Shown here: positions 45,522 through 52,868 of the stretch, piece by piece
Numbering within the stretch: the stretch's first letter is position 1
Layout: each line of letters begins with the position of its first letter
From: Planctomycetota bacterium
GTDB lineage: Bacteria > Planctomycetota > UBA1135 > GCA-002686595
NCBI GenBank assembly: GCA_026692665.1
Contig: JAPLOF010000023.1
Location: 90,961-154,960, forward strand
DNA: 64,000 nt
Direction: 5' to 3'
The notes under the pieces: model-generated
What the model was told of the DNA's origin: nothing
Seen by the model: the letters and a program-made list of their open reading frames with translations, nothing else
Databases searched by the model: none
Position numbers and translations under genes: made by a program

Positions 45522-46354
45522 AGGTCGTCAGCGCGCGCACGCTCGACGAGGCCTTGGCCGCGCTCGCCAGCGCGACGAGCGCGGCCCGCATCCTCGCGGG
45601 CGGCACCGATCTCGTCGTCGAGATGGAGAGCGGGCGCACGCGGCCCGATCTCGTCGTCGACGTGGGCCGGCTCGCGCAACTGCGCTGGATCCGCGAGACG
45701 GAGGCGGGCCTCGAGCTCGGCGCCGGGACGACCTGCACGGACCTGATGCACTCCGCCGCCGCGGCGCGGCACGCGGACCTGCTCGTCGAGGCCGCTCGCG
45801 AAGTCGGGGCCGTCCAGATCCAGAACCGGGCGACGATCGGGGGCAACCTGGGCACCGCGTCGCCGGCGGCGGACCTCGTGCCGGTGCTCTTCGCGCTGGG
45901 AGCGAGCGTCCGGTTGCGCTCCCTCGCCGGCGCGCGCGACCTGCCGATCGAGTCCTTCGTGACCGGCTATCGCGCCACGGCACGGCGCACGGACGAGCTC
46001 ATCGAGTCGATCGCCCTGCCGCGCCGCCCCGCCGAGGAGCGGAGGGCGTTCCGCAAGGTCGGCACGCGCCGCGCCCAGTCGATCAGCAAGCTCGTCGTCG
46101 CGCTCGCGATCGGTCCGCGCGGGTCGAACGCGCGCATCGCCGCCGGTTCCGTGGCCGAGCGCACGCTGCGCCTCGGCGCGCTGGAGTCTGCGCTGGCCAG
46201 CGGCCTCGAGCCGGCCGGGATCGCGCCGGCCGTGCGCGCCGCACTCCTCGTGGACGTTCGCCCGCGCGACGACGTGCGATCGACCGCGGAGTACAGGCGC
46301 GCCGTCCTCGGCCGACTGCTCACGCGGATCCTGCTCGACATGCTCCACCCCTGA
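45518..46354 (+). CDS. Xanthine dehydrogenase family, FAD-binding subunit
   Basis: 278 residues starting at the GTG at 45518. The FAD-binding PCMH domain shows ARILAGGTDLVVEMESG and the second motif TIGGNLGTASPAADLVP. The C-terminal CO-dehydrogenase-flavoprotein domain follows (FRKVGTRRAQSISKLVVALA). It completes the three-subunit enzyme and hands electrons to NAD or another acceptor. With guanine deaminase at 31.3 kb it could support purine breakdown, though the two loci are separate. Confidence 0.88.
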   Translation: MKVVSARTLDEALAALASATSAARILAGGTDLVVEMESGRTRPDLVVDVGRLAQLRWIRETEAGLELGAGTTCTDLMHSAAAARHADLLVEAAREVGAVQIQNRATIGGNLGTASPAADLVPVLFALGASVRLRSLAGARDLPIESFVTGYRATARRTDELIESIALPRRPAEERRAFRKVGTRRAQSISKLVVALAIGPRGSNARIAAGSVAERTLRLGALESALASGLEPAGIAPAVRAALLVDVRPRDDVRSTAEYRRAVLGRLLTRILLDMLHP

Positions 46355-46363
46355 GGCCTCCCC

Positions 46364-46810
46364 ATGACTTGGCTCCTCGTCCTCCTCGCGCTCGCGATGG
46401 GCATCGCATCGGCGGTCCAGGGCGCCACGAACGGCACGCTCAGCGGCCGCATCGGCCTCTCGAGCGCGGTGCTCGTCAACGCGTCCATCGTCTTCGCGAT
46501 CGCCCTCGCGGCGTGGCTCTTCACGCGCCGCAGCCTCGCGTCGGAGCCCGAGTCGCCCTGGTGGTTCTACGTCGGCGGCGCCTACGGCCTGTTCATCATC
46601 GCCGGGGCCGCGTTCGCGTTCCCGAGGCTCGGTGCCGGCCCCACGACGGCCCTGATGGTCGCGGCCCAGCTCACGACCGCGCTGGCGCTCGATCACTTCG
46701 GTCTGCCGTCGGGCAAGGTCGAGGTGACCCCCATGCGCCTCGTCGGCGCGGCGCTGCTCTTCGTGGGTGCCGTGCTGGTCCTGTGGCCGCGCCTGCGTCC
46801 AGAGGGCTAG
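46364..46810 (+). CDS. DMT superfamily protein (DUF606/YdcZ-like), five-TM
   Basis: 148 residues with five predicted membrane segments. The opening WLLVLLALAMGIASAVQGAT followed by NGTLSGRIGLSSAVLVNASIV matches half-size DMT/DUF606 proteins. These form dimers and probably transport small metabolites; no substrate is known here. It lies 9 bp after the FAD subunit, so it may belong to the hydroxylase operon. Its TAG stop is also the first three bases of a TAGACT hexamer before the next gene. Confidence 0.78.
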   Translation: MTWLLVLLALAMGIASAVQGATNGTLSGRIGLSSAVLVNASIVFAIALAAWLFTRRSLASEPESPWWFYVGGAYGLFIIAGAAFAFPRLGAGPTTALMVAAQLTTALALDHFGLPSGKVEVTPMRLVGAALLFVGAVLVLWPRLRPEG

Positions 46811-46813
46811 ACT
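46808..46813 (+). promoter_or_regulatory. -10-like TAGACT overlapping the upstream stop codon
   Basis: TAGACT ends 6 nt before the ATG at 46820, so transcription would start at the start codon. It could give the methyltransferase-kinase pair its own promoter. Confidence 0.38.
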
Positions 46814-46819
46814 CCCGGC

Positions 46820-47581
46820 ATGGAACCGGTGCACCCCGCCGACGAGCTGCGCGCGGACGTCCGTGCGCGCTGGCAGTCGGAGGACGCCGGGGCTCGCTAC
46901 GCGATCCGACGGTTCCGCGATCCGCGCGCCGCGATGCGCGATCCGACGCTCGTCGAGCGGATCCTGGACCTGCACGGCGTCCGGCCCGCGCTGAAGCCCG
47001 TGCTGGACGTGCCGTGCGGAACCGGCCGCCTGCGCGGCGTCCTCGAGCGCCGCGGGATGCGCTACGTCGGCGCGGACGTCTCGCCCGCGATGCTGGCCGA
47101 GGCGGCGGGCGGCAAGGACGCCGCCCTCGTGCTGGCGGATGCCGAGAGGCTGCCCTTCGCCGAGGACTCGTTCGACGTGGTGGTGTGCTGCCGCCTCCTC
47201 CACCACCTGCAGGACGAGGACGTGCTGGAATCCGTGGTCCGCGAGCTGGTGCGCGTCAGCTCCCGCATGGTGATCGCCTCGTTCTGGGATTCGGCCTCGT
47301 GGCACGCGTGGCGACGCCGGGTCGGCCTGCGCCGCGGCGAGGGTCCCCGCGGTCGCCGCGCCGTCAGCAAGCGCGTCCTGCGCCGGGTCTTCGACGAGTC
47401 GGGAGCCGGGATCGTCGATTTCCACCACTCTTTCCGCTTCGTCTCGCAACAGACCTTCGCCGTCGCGCTGAAGCGTGCGCCAGCCGCCGAACGCGATCCG
47501 GCGATGCACCGCGTGCGCGAGCGCATCTTCGACATCGACCTGCCGCGCGCACCCGGCAACCTTGGCCCGGCTGGATCGTAG
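46820..47581 (+). CDS. Class I SAM-dependent methyltransferase
   Basis: 253 residues. Motif I LDVPCGTGRLRGVLERRG, the acidic end of strand 2 (YVGADVSPAMLAEA), motif II/III LVLADAERLPFAEDSFDVVVC and the post-motif RLLHHLQDED are all present, as in UbiE/Methyltransf_11 enzymes. The C-terminal region is basic. Acceptor unknown. Its last 20 nt overlap the start of the kinase-like gene, so the two are probably co-expressed. Confidence 0.8.
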   Translation: MEPVHPADELRADVRARWQSEDAGARYAIRRFRDPRAAMRDPTLVERILDLHGVRPALKPVLDVPCGTGRLRGVLERRGMRYVGADVSPAMLAEAAGGKDAALVLADAERLPFAEDSFDVVVCCRLLHHLQDEDVLESVVRELVRVSSRMVIASFWDSASWHAWRRRVGLRRGEGPRGRRAVSKRVLRRVFDESGAGIVDFHHSFRFVSQQTFAVALKRAPAAERDPAMHRVRERIFDIDLPRAPGNLGPAGS

Positions 47582-48275
47582 AACCGACCTCGGCGCCCTG
47601 CACGTCGTCGGGTGGCGCCCCGAGGTCATGGAGGCCGCCGCGGAACTCGCCCTGCGCGCCGCGGCCGAGGGACGGCTCGGGATCGGACGCGTCGTGCTCG
47701 CCGGCGAGGACGCGGTGCTGAAGTGCAGCCCGATGCACGGGAAGTCGGCGATTCGCTGGGGCATCAAGCGCTGCCTCGTGCGTGCGCGGCTTCCGCGCGT
47801 CAACGAGTACTACAACCTCTCGTGGCTCACCGAGCGCCTCTTCGCGACGCCGCTGCCGCTCGCGGCGGGAGGGATCGTGCGCGGCGGGATCCCGCGCTGG
47901 CAGTTCCTCGTCACGCGTCACGTGCCGGACGGCGCGCAGCTGCACGACTGGCTGGCGAGCGGACCCTCGGCGTCCGAACGGGCCGCAGTCCTGGACGAGA
48001 TCGCGCGCGAGGTCGCGCGCATGCACGCTCTGCGCTTCGTCCACCGCGACCTGTGGACGCGCAACCTGCTCGTGGTGCCGGGCGGTGGACTCTCGCGCGT
48101 GGTGTTCCTCGACGCCTGGGCGGGCGGCGCGGGGATCGGCCTGCGCGGGACGGGCCACGATCTCTCCTGTTTCGACCGCGACATGCGGGAGCTGTGGAGC
48201 CCGGACGAACGCGAGACCTGGTTCGCGCGCTATCGGGCCGAACGCCGCGCGCAGGCCGCGCGCCTCGAGCGCTGA
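47562..48275 (+). CDS. WaaP/Kdo-type lipopolysaccharide kinase family protein
   Basis: 237 residues from a TTG at 47562 that lies inside the upstream gene; ATG 47628 is a shorter option. The protein-kinase-like fold shows the Lys strand GEDAVLKCSP, the catalytic loop RFVHRDLWTRNLLV (HRD...N) and FLDAWAGGAG in place of DFG. An RLPRVNEYYNLSWL segment matches family members that phosphorylate the LPS inner core. Adjacent methyltransferase and a GT-C enzyme 5 kb upstream hint at cell-envelope glycan modification, which is inference. Confidence 0.72.
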   Translation: MARLDRRTDLGALHVVGWRPEVMEAAAELALRAAAEGRLGIGRVVLAGEDAVLKCSPMHGKSAIRWGIKRCLVRARLPRVNEYYNLSWLTERLFATPLPLAAGGIVRGGIPRWQFLVTRHVPDGAQLHDWLASGPSASERAAVLDEIAREVARMHALRFVHRDLWTRNLLVVPGGGLSRVVFLDAWAGGAGIGLRGTGHDLSCFDRDMRELWSPDERETWFARYRAERRAQAARLER

Positions 48276-48278
48276 TCG

Positions 48279-48794
48279 TCAGTCCTGGAACGGACTCTCG
48301 CGATCGGGCACGAGTTGCACGAGCTTCGCGCGCAGATCGGCCTGGCGATCGGGCGGGCAGGGCACCGACGTCCACTCGCCGAACAGCCGGAAGCGCAGGT
48401 GGTCGCCCGTCAGACGCCACTCCTCGAGGGATTCGAAGCGCCGCGCATGCCACCCGCGCTGGACGCCACCCTCCCCGAGCACCGCGGTCTTCGAGCTCGG
48501 CGTGGTGTAGACGAGCAGGAGCGCGCTACCGAGGCACAGGATCACCGGGGTGAGCCACACGGCCCTGTCGAGCGCGATCCAGGCGAAGATCCCGAGGACC
48601 AGCACGGTCATCACGAAGCGCACGCGGTTCGCCACGCGGCGATCGGCGGCGATCACCGGCCCGACCTTGAGCCGGGCCATCCCCGAGAAGACCTGCGCCA
48701 CGATCAACCCCACGCACAGGATGAGGATCTGCGGCAGGAGGAGCAGCGGTGCGATCTGCTGCGCGGTGAGTTCGACGGCGGCCTGGTCCTGCAT
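48279..48794 (-). CDS. Membrane protein of unknown function
   Basis: 171 residues. One N-terminal hydrophobic segment (LLLLPQILILCVGLIVAQVF) and a later pair (RFVMTVLVLGIFAWIALD and LTPVILCLGSALLLVY) give three likely membrane helices. The C-terminal ~65 residues are soluble and basic, resembling a short PH-like strand pattern (EEWRLTGDHLRFRLFGEW). No family recognised. It is convergent with the kinase gene with 3 bp between stops. Confidence 0.5.
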   Translation of the reverse strand: MQDQAAVELTAQQIAPLLLLPQILILCVGLIVAQVFSGMARLKVGPVIAADRRVANRVRFVMTVLVLGIFAWIALDRAVWLTPVILCLGSALLLVYTTPSSKTAVLGEGGVQRGWHARRFESLEEWRLTGDHLRFRLFGEWTSVPCPPDRQADLRAKLVQLVPDRESPFQD

Positions 48795-48827
48795 GGGTCC
48801 CTGTGGGAGGTCTGGGCGATTCCGCCG

Positions 48828-49667
48828 CTATTTCCTGGGCAATTCGCGCAACGGCACCAGGTGCGCTTCATGGGCTGCGCCCCAGGCCGGCGCCCTGCGA
48901 TCGCGGTACGAGAAGCACATCTGGCCGGAGGGAACCGGCTTCGCCACCGCGCCCCCCGCGGGATGGCATTGGACGCTGCCCTCGAGCGTGCACAGGCAGC
49001 TGCCCGCGGCATCGACGTCGACGCCGAACACCGTGCCGGTGACCTGGAGGTCGAAATCCTCCGTGACGACTCGCATGCCGCGGCCGGAGAAGTCGGGCAG
49101 CGTGGCCACGGCGAGCGAACCGTGGTCCGTGCGCAACTGGTACGGCCCCGCGGCCGCGAACTTCATCTGCGAGAGTCGCGTGCCCTCGGCCAGCTGGATC
49201 CAGGCCTCGTCCCGCACGCACAGGCGCAGGGAACCGCCGCGGACCTCCAGCTCGCGCGCTGAACCGAGCGCCTGCGCCAACCGGGCCTCGTCGTCCAGCG
49301 GGATGGCGATGCCGTCGACGAGGACGGAGGACGCGGTGGACGCGCGGTCCACACGCCAGACGGGCGCTCGGACCTTCGTGAGGAACAGGGTCAGCACGAC
49401 CGCCGCCGCCGCCGCGAGCGCGCTGACGAGGAGGACGAGTCGGCGGCGGGGGGGCGGAGAGCCCGAGGACGACCGTGCGCCGTCGCCGGTGGAAGCGCGC
49501 GGCGCGCTGGCCTCGCTCGTCGCTGCGAGCTCGACCGCGCCGGCGAGGAATCGCTCCTTCAGCGCGCTACGGAACTCCGGCCGTGCCCGAGGACGTCCCA
49601 GGCGCTCGAGGGCCCGCTGCAGTTCGGGGTCGACCTGGCCGTCGAGGGGCTCGCGTGCGGGACTCAC
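48828..49667 (-). CDS. FecR-domain protein, membrane-anchored
   Basis: 279 residues starting at a GTG that overlaps the sigma-factor stop (GTGA). Residues 1-70 are cytoplasmic and polar, a single TM helix follows (LVLLVSALAAAAAVVLTLFL), then the periplasmic FecR domain with the pattern RGGSLRLCVRDEAWIQLAEG, TDHGSLAVATL and the typical DLQVTGTVFGVDVDAAG. In most systems FecR senses or transmits a signal to the partner sigma factor. No TonB-dependent receptor is adjacent here. The C-terminus has an odd SYRDRRAPAWG segment. Confidence 0.78.
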   Translation of the reverse strand: MSPAREPLDGQVDPELQRALERLGRPRARPEFRSALKERFLAGAVELAATSEASAPRASTGDGARSSSGSPPPRRRLVLLVSALAAAAAVVLTLFLTKVRAPVWRVDRASTASSVLVDGIAIPLDDEARLAQALGSARELEVRGGSLRLCVRDEAWIQLAEGTRLSQMKFAAAGPYQLRTDHGSLAVATLPDFSGRGMRVVTEDFDLQVTGTVFGVDVDAAGSCLCTLEGSVQCHPAGGAVAKPVPSGQMCFSYRDRRAPAWGAAHEAHLVPLRELPRK

Positions 49668-50275
49668 GCGCCCCTCCGGCTGGTGCGCGCGGATTCCTCG
49701 AGGATCCGGCGCAGTTCCGCCAGCGCGCGCGAGTAGCGCTTGCGCGCCGCCGCCTCGTTGCGTTCCAGGATGCGTCCGATGTCGGTGAACTCGAGCTCTT
49801 CGTGCCAACGCAAGACGAACGCCGCGCGCAGGCCCGCGGGCAGCGCGTCCACGGCCGCCGACAGCGTCGCGCGCAGCTCCTCCGACTCGAGCTCCGGCAG
49901 CGGCCCCGGCCGGGCATCCACGGCCTCGCGCGTCCGGTCGTCGGCATCCCCGTCGTCCAGGCTCTGGCCGCGCAGGCCCTCGTGCTGGTGGCGCTTCGAG
50001 CGCCACAGGTCGCGCACCTTGTTCGTGGCGATCGTGAACACCCAGGGGTCGAGCTCGCGCGTCGTGTCGAACGTCGGGATCGCGCGCTGCAGGTGCAAGA
50101 AGACATCCTGCGTCACGTCCTCGGCCAGCGTCTCGTCTCCGACCATGCGGCGCACGTACCCGTGGATCCTCTCGAAGTAGAGCTCGTAGAAGCGGCCGAG
50201 CGCCTCCCGGTCGCGCGCCACGAGGCGCGCGAGGAAGGTCGGATCCCGTTCTGCCGGCGATCTGGTCTCGGTCAC
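49664..50275 (-). CDS. ECF-type RNA polymerase sigma factor
   Basis: 203 residues from GTG 50275. Region 2 is ALGRFYELYFERIHGYVRRM with the core-binding DVTQDVFLHLQRAI and the -10-recognition helix PWVFTIATNKVRDLWRSK. Region 4 is LPAGLRAAFVLRWHEELEF with EAAARKRYSRALAELRRIL. The linker is longer than usual (about 35 residues, rich in Asp and Arg). Coupling to the FecR protein indicates a cell-surface signalling pair or a self-regulated stress response. Confidence 0.85.
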   Translation of the reverse strand: MTETRSPAERDPTFLARLVARDREALGRFYELYFERIHGYVRRMVGDETLAEDVTQDVFLHLQRAIPTFDTTRELDPWVFTIATNKVRDLWRSKRHQHEGLRGQSLDDGDADDRTREAVDARPGPLPELESEELRATLSAAVDALPAGLRAAFVLRWHEELEFTDIGRILERNEAAARKRYSRALAELRRILEESARTSRRGA

Positions 50276-50457
50276 GGGACCAGACCGCGGCCCGGGCGGG
50301 CCCTCTTCACCTGAAGTCGCGATGGGAGTTCGTGCGGCCGGGCTGGGCGGGACGGGAAATCCCACTCGCCTCGGAAATGCACTGGATCCCGGAAACGTAC
50401 TCGGCCGCCCACCGATCTGTCGAACGCGGCGTCGGTGATCCGGCGCTGGAGAGCCAC
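50276..50457. other. Divergent intergenic region upstream of the sigma factor and lipoprotein genes
   Basis: About 180 bp. It holds GC-rich sequence (for example gaccgcggcccgggcgggcc) with no clear palindromic operator. The only recognisable element is the TAGGAT before 50471, listed separately. Confidence 0.35.
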
Positions 50458-50463
50458 TAGGAT
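50458..50463 (+). promoter_or_regulatory. -10-like TAGGAT before the lipoprotein operon
   Basis: TAGGAT ends 7 nt before the ATG at 50471, consistent with leaderless initiation. It also argues against the in-frame upstream starts at 50435-50468. Confidence 0.38.
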
Positions 50464-50470
50464 GCCCCCC

Positions 50471-52375
50471 ATGAAGACACTCGCCCTCCCCCTCGCCACC
50501 CTCCTCGCGGCCCTGTCCTGCGCCTGCAGCTCGCCCGTGGGCGGGAGCAGCTCGCCGGCCGATTTCCGGCCGATCGCGTCGGGGGACACGCTCTACGTGT
50601 GGTCCGGCGGCCTGGACGCCCTGCTCGTGGATCCAAAGGACGAGGGCGTGCGCGAGGCGCTGCGCCACATGGGCGAGCGGATGCTCGAGCTCCCGGAGGA
50701 GATGGAGGATCCCGAGTTCCCGGCCGATGCGCTCGACCTGGCCGCGGGCGGGCTCCTCGGGCCGATGAGCCTGTCCGTGGGCCCCGCCGAGGGCGAAGCC
50801 GCCGACGCGATGCCGGTCCGGGCCCAGATGAACTTCCAGAACGCGACCCCCGAGGAGGCGCGGCGCCGGGCGGACCGGCTGACGCAGGTCCTCTCCCACT
50901 ACGAGATGCCGTCCCTCGGCCTCGACGAGTCGCTGGGCCTCTCGAAGCTCGATTTCGGCGCGTTCGGGGTGCTGCACGGTGTCGCGCGCGAAGGCCGCGC
51001 CGACACGGTGGTCGTCGCCGCGAACGGCCTCGACGTGCGCGAGCGCGACCTCGGCTCCCTCGACCTGCCCGCGGGCGTCGTGCCCGCGGCGGCGTTCCGG
51101 CTGGACTACGGCAGCTTTTCCGACCTGCTCGAGATGTTCGGCGGGCCGGAGGTCGCGGAGGCGTTCAGTGCCGCCGGGATGGGTGACCTCGTGATCCAGG
51201 GCGGCCTGGGACACGGGAAGGATCGCTCCTACGCCGGACTGCGCACGATCGGCTGGGTACCCATGGCGCGCGCGTCGGGTTCGCTCCCGGAGGGCAGCAT
51301 CGAGCGCGGTGCGTTGGCGTTGATCCCGAGCGACGCGACCGTGGCGGTGGTCGCGCGCACGGACTTCGGGAGCATCCTGAAGTCCCTGAGCGGAGCCACG
51401 GCGCTCGGCGAGGAGATGTCGGGGATGGCGGAAGGCGTCGACCCGCTCGTGATCCTGCGCGAGACCACCGGCCTCGACCTCGAGAAGGACGTGATCGCGA
51501 ACCTGGGGCAGACCTTCGGCGTGTACATGTCCGACTCGACCGGCGGCGGCGGCTTCTACTCCGCGGTCGGTTTCGTGCGCGTGAAGGACGAGGCCGCCCT
51601 GCGTGCCGCGATGGCGCGCCTGGAAGGCCGGCTCGAGGACCTGGCGGCCGACGAAGGCCTGCCCGGTTTCGCGATGCGGCACGTCGAGCACGCGGGCGCG
51701 GACATCACCGCGATCACCGTCAGCGGGTGGCCGATCCCCGTGGAGCCGTGCTGGGCGATCCAGGACGGCTGGCTGCTGGCGAGCGCCTCGATCCAGGGCC
51801 TGCGCGCCGCGCTGGACCAGGTCGTCCGCCCGCAGGGTGACCTGCTCGACAACGAGGGTTTCCGCGCCGAGGCGTCGGGGTCGCTCGACGATCTCGTGTC
51901 CCTGTCGTACGTCGACGTGCCGCGCTTCCTGCGCGACGGCTACCCGGTCGCCGCCATGGTCGGGGCGATGCTGTCGAACGGCCTCGCGAGCGCGAATGAA
52001 CCCGAGCGCGTCCCGGCCGGGGTCGTCCCCGGCTTCGCGGAGTTCGCGCGCGGAGCACGGCCGACGGTGGCCCTCGGGCGCCTCGAGGGCGAGGACCTCG
52101 TGATCCGGGTGCAGGGCGACCGGTCCCTGCTCGTGCAGATGGCCGGGATGGTCGGCGCGATGGGCCCGGTGCCGATGCTCGTCGCGGGTCTCGCGATCTC
52201 CGGCTCGCAAAGCGAAGAGCCCCAGATCTTCGAAACCAACGGCGAGGGCGGGGCGATGGAGGAGGAACCGGTGATCGAGGTGATGGAGGGCGAAGAAGAG
52301 GCCGTCGAGGACTCCGTCGCGCCGGTCACGCCGGAGATCCCGCAGACGGACCCGGCGCCGGGTGACCCGAAGTGA
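50471..52375 (+). CDS. Lipoprotein of unknown function
   Basis: 634 residues. Signal peptide MKTLALPLATLLAALSCACSS has candidate lipobox cysteines at the SCACS stretch. The mature protein contains repeated alpha/beta units with amphipathic helices (PEEARRRADRLTQVLSHYE; EAALRAAMARLEGRLEDLAA) and hydrophobic strands, resembling DUF3352-type or secretin-accessory-like proteins, but no family can be assigned. The last 55 residues are very acidic (MEEEPVIEVMEGEEEAVEDS). The stop overlaps the next start in GTGA. Confidence 0.6.
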   Translation: MKTLALPLATLLAALSCACSSPVGGSSSPADFRPIASGDTLYVWSGGLDALLVDPKDEGVREALRHMGERMLELPEEMEDPEFPADALDLAAGGLLGPMSLSVGPAEGEAADAMPVRAQMNFQNATPEEARRRADRLTQVLSHYEMPSLGLDESLGLSKLDFGAFGVLHGVAREGRADTVVVAANGLDVRERDLGSLDLPAGVVPAAAFRLDYGSFSDLLEMFGGPEVAEAFSAAGMGDLVIQGGLGHGKDRSYAGLRTIGWVPMARASGSLPEGSIERGALALIPSDATVAVVARTDFGSILKSLSGATALGEEMSGMAEGVDPLVILRETTGLDLEKDVIANLGQTFGVYMSDSTGGGGFYSAVGFVRVKDEAALRAAMARLEGRLEDLAADEGLPGFAMRHVEHAGADITAITVSGWPIPVEPCWAIQDGWLLASASIQGLRAALDQVVRPQGDLLDNEGFRAEASGSLDDLVSLSYVDVPRFLRDGYPVAAMVGAMLSNGLASANEPERVPAGVVPGFAEFARGARPTVALGRLEGEDLVIRVQGDRSLLVQMAGMVGAMGPVPMLVAGLAISGSQSEEPQIFETNGEGGAMEEEPVIEVMEGEEEAVEDSVAPVTPEIPQTDPAPGDPK

Positions 52376-52788
52376 ATCCGCGCGCACTCGTCCTGATCGC
52401 CGTGCTCGCCGCAGCCTGCCGCCGGGAATCTGCACCGCCCCCCGCCCACTCGACGACGTCGACGGCCGTCACCGTCAACACGGTCGCGCCGGCTGGCCAG
52501 TACGAGGTCGGAGAGAACGGCGCGCAGACCGTCACCATCGACGGCGTGCGCATCGAGGCCGCCGCGGACCTGCCCGATCGATCGTCGAACCTCACGATCG
52601 ACGCCAGCGCGAGCAATCCGGGGGGCAACCTGACCGTCGTCGTCCTCCGCGGCTGGCCGATCAGCGTGGTCGGAGGCCGTGTGCACGTCCGGGATCGTGA
52701 CTACGGTCCGGCCCCATCGGGTTCCACCGTCCGCCTGGCGAAGGACGGCGTGCACGTGGGCGCGGAGCTGCGCGGCCCGCTGCCCTGA
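52372..52788 (+). CDS. Small lipoprotein of unknown function
   Basis: 138 residues starting at GTG 52372. Signal region ALVLIAVLAAACRRES with a reasonable lipobox (AAAC). The mature part is Ser/Thr-rich at first (HSTTSTAVTVNTVAPAGQY) and then a small beta domain (TVTIDGVRIEAAADLPDRS; GWPISVVGGRVHVRDRD). Translationally coupled to the large lipoprotein upstream; probably the same process. Confidence 0.55.
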   Translation: MNPRALVLIAVLAAACRRESAPPPAHSTTSTAVTVNTVAPAGQYEVGENGAQTVTIDGVRIEAAADLPDRSSNLTIDASASNPGGNLTVVVLRGWPISVVGGRVHVRDRDYGPAPSGSTVRLAKDGVHVGAELRGPLP

Positions 52789-52812
52789 AGGGCCGGGAAG
52801 GGCGCTCGAACG

Positions 52813-52851
52813 GCGCGGGGCCGGTCGCCGTGACGGCGACCGGCCCCGCGC
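52813..52851. terminator. Perfect 18-bp-stem hairpin between convergent genes
   Basis: Left arm GCGCGGGGCCGGTCGCCG, loop TGA, right arm exactly complementary. It lies between the stop at 52788 and the stop of the large lipoprotein at 52869. No U-tract on either side, but the stem is long and almost entirely GC; a bidirectional terminator is the likely role. Confidence 0.65.
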
Positions 52852-52868
52852 TCTCGATTCCGTCCGGG

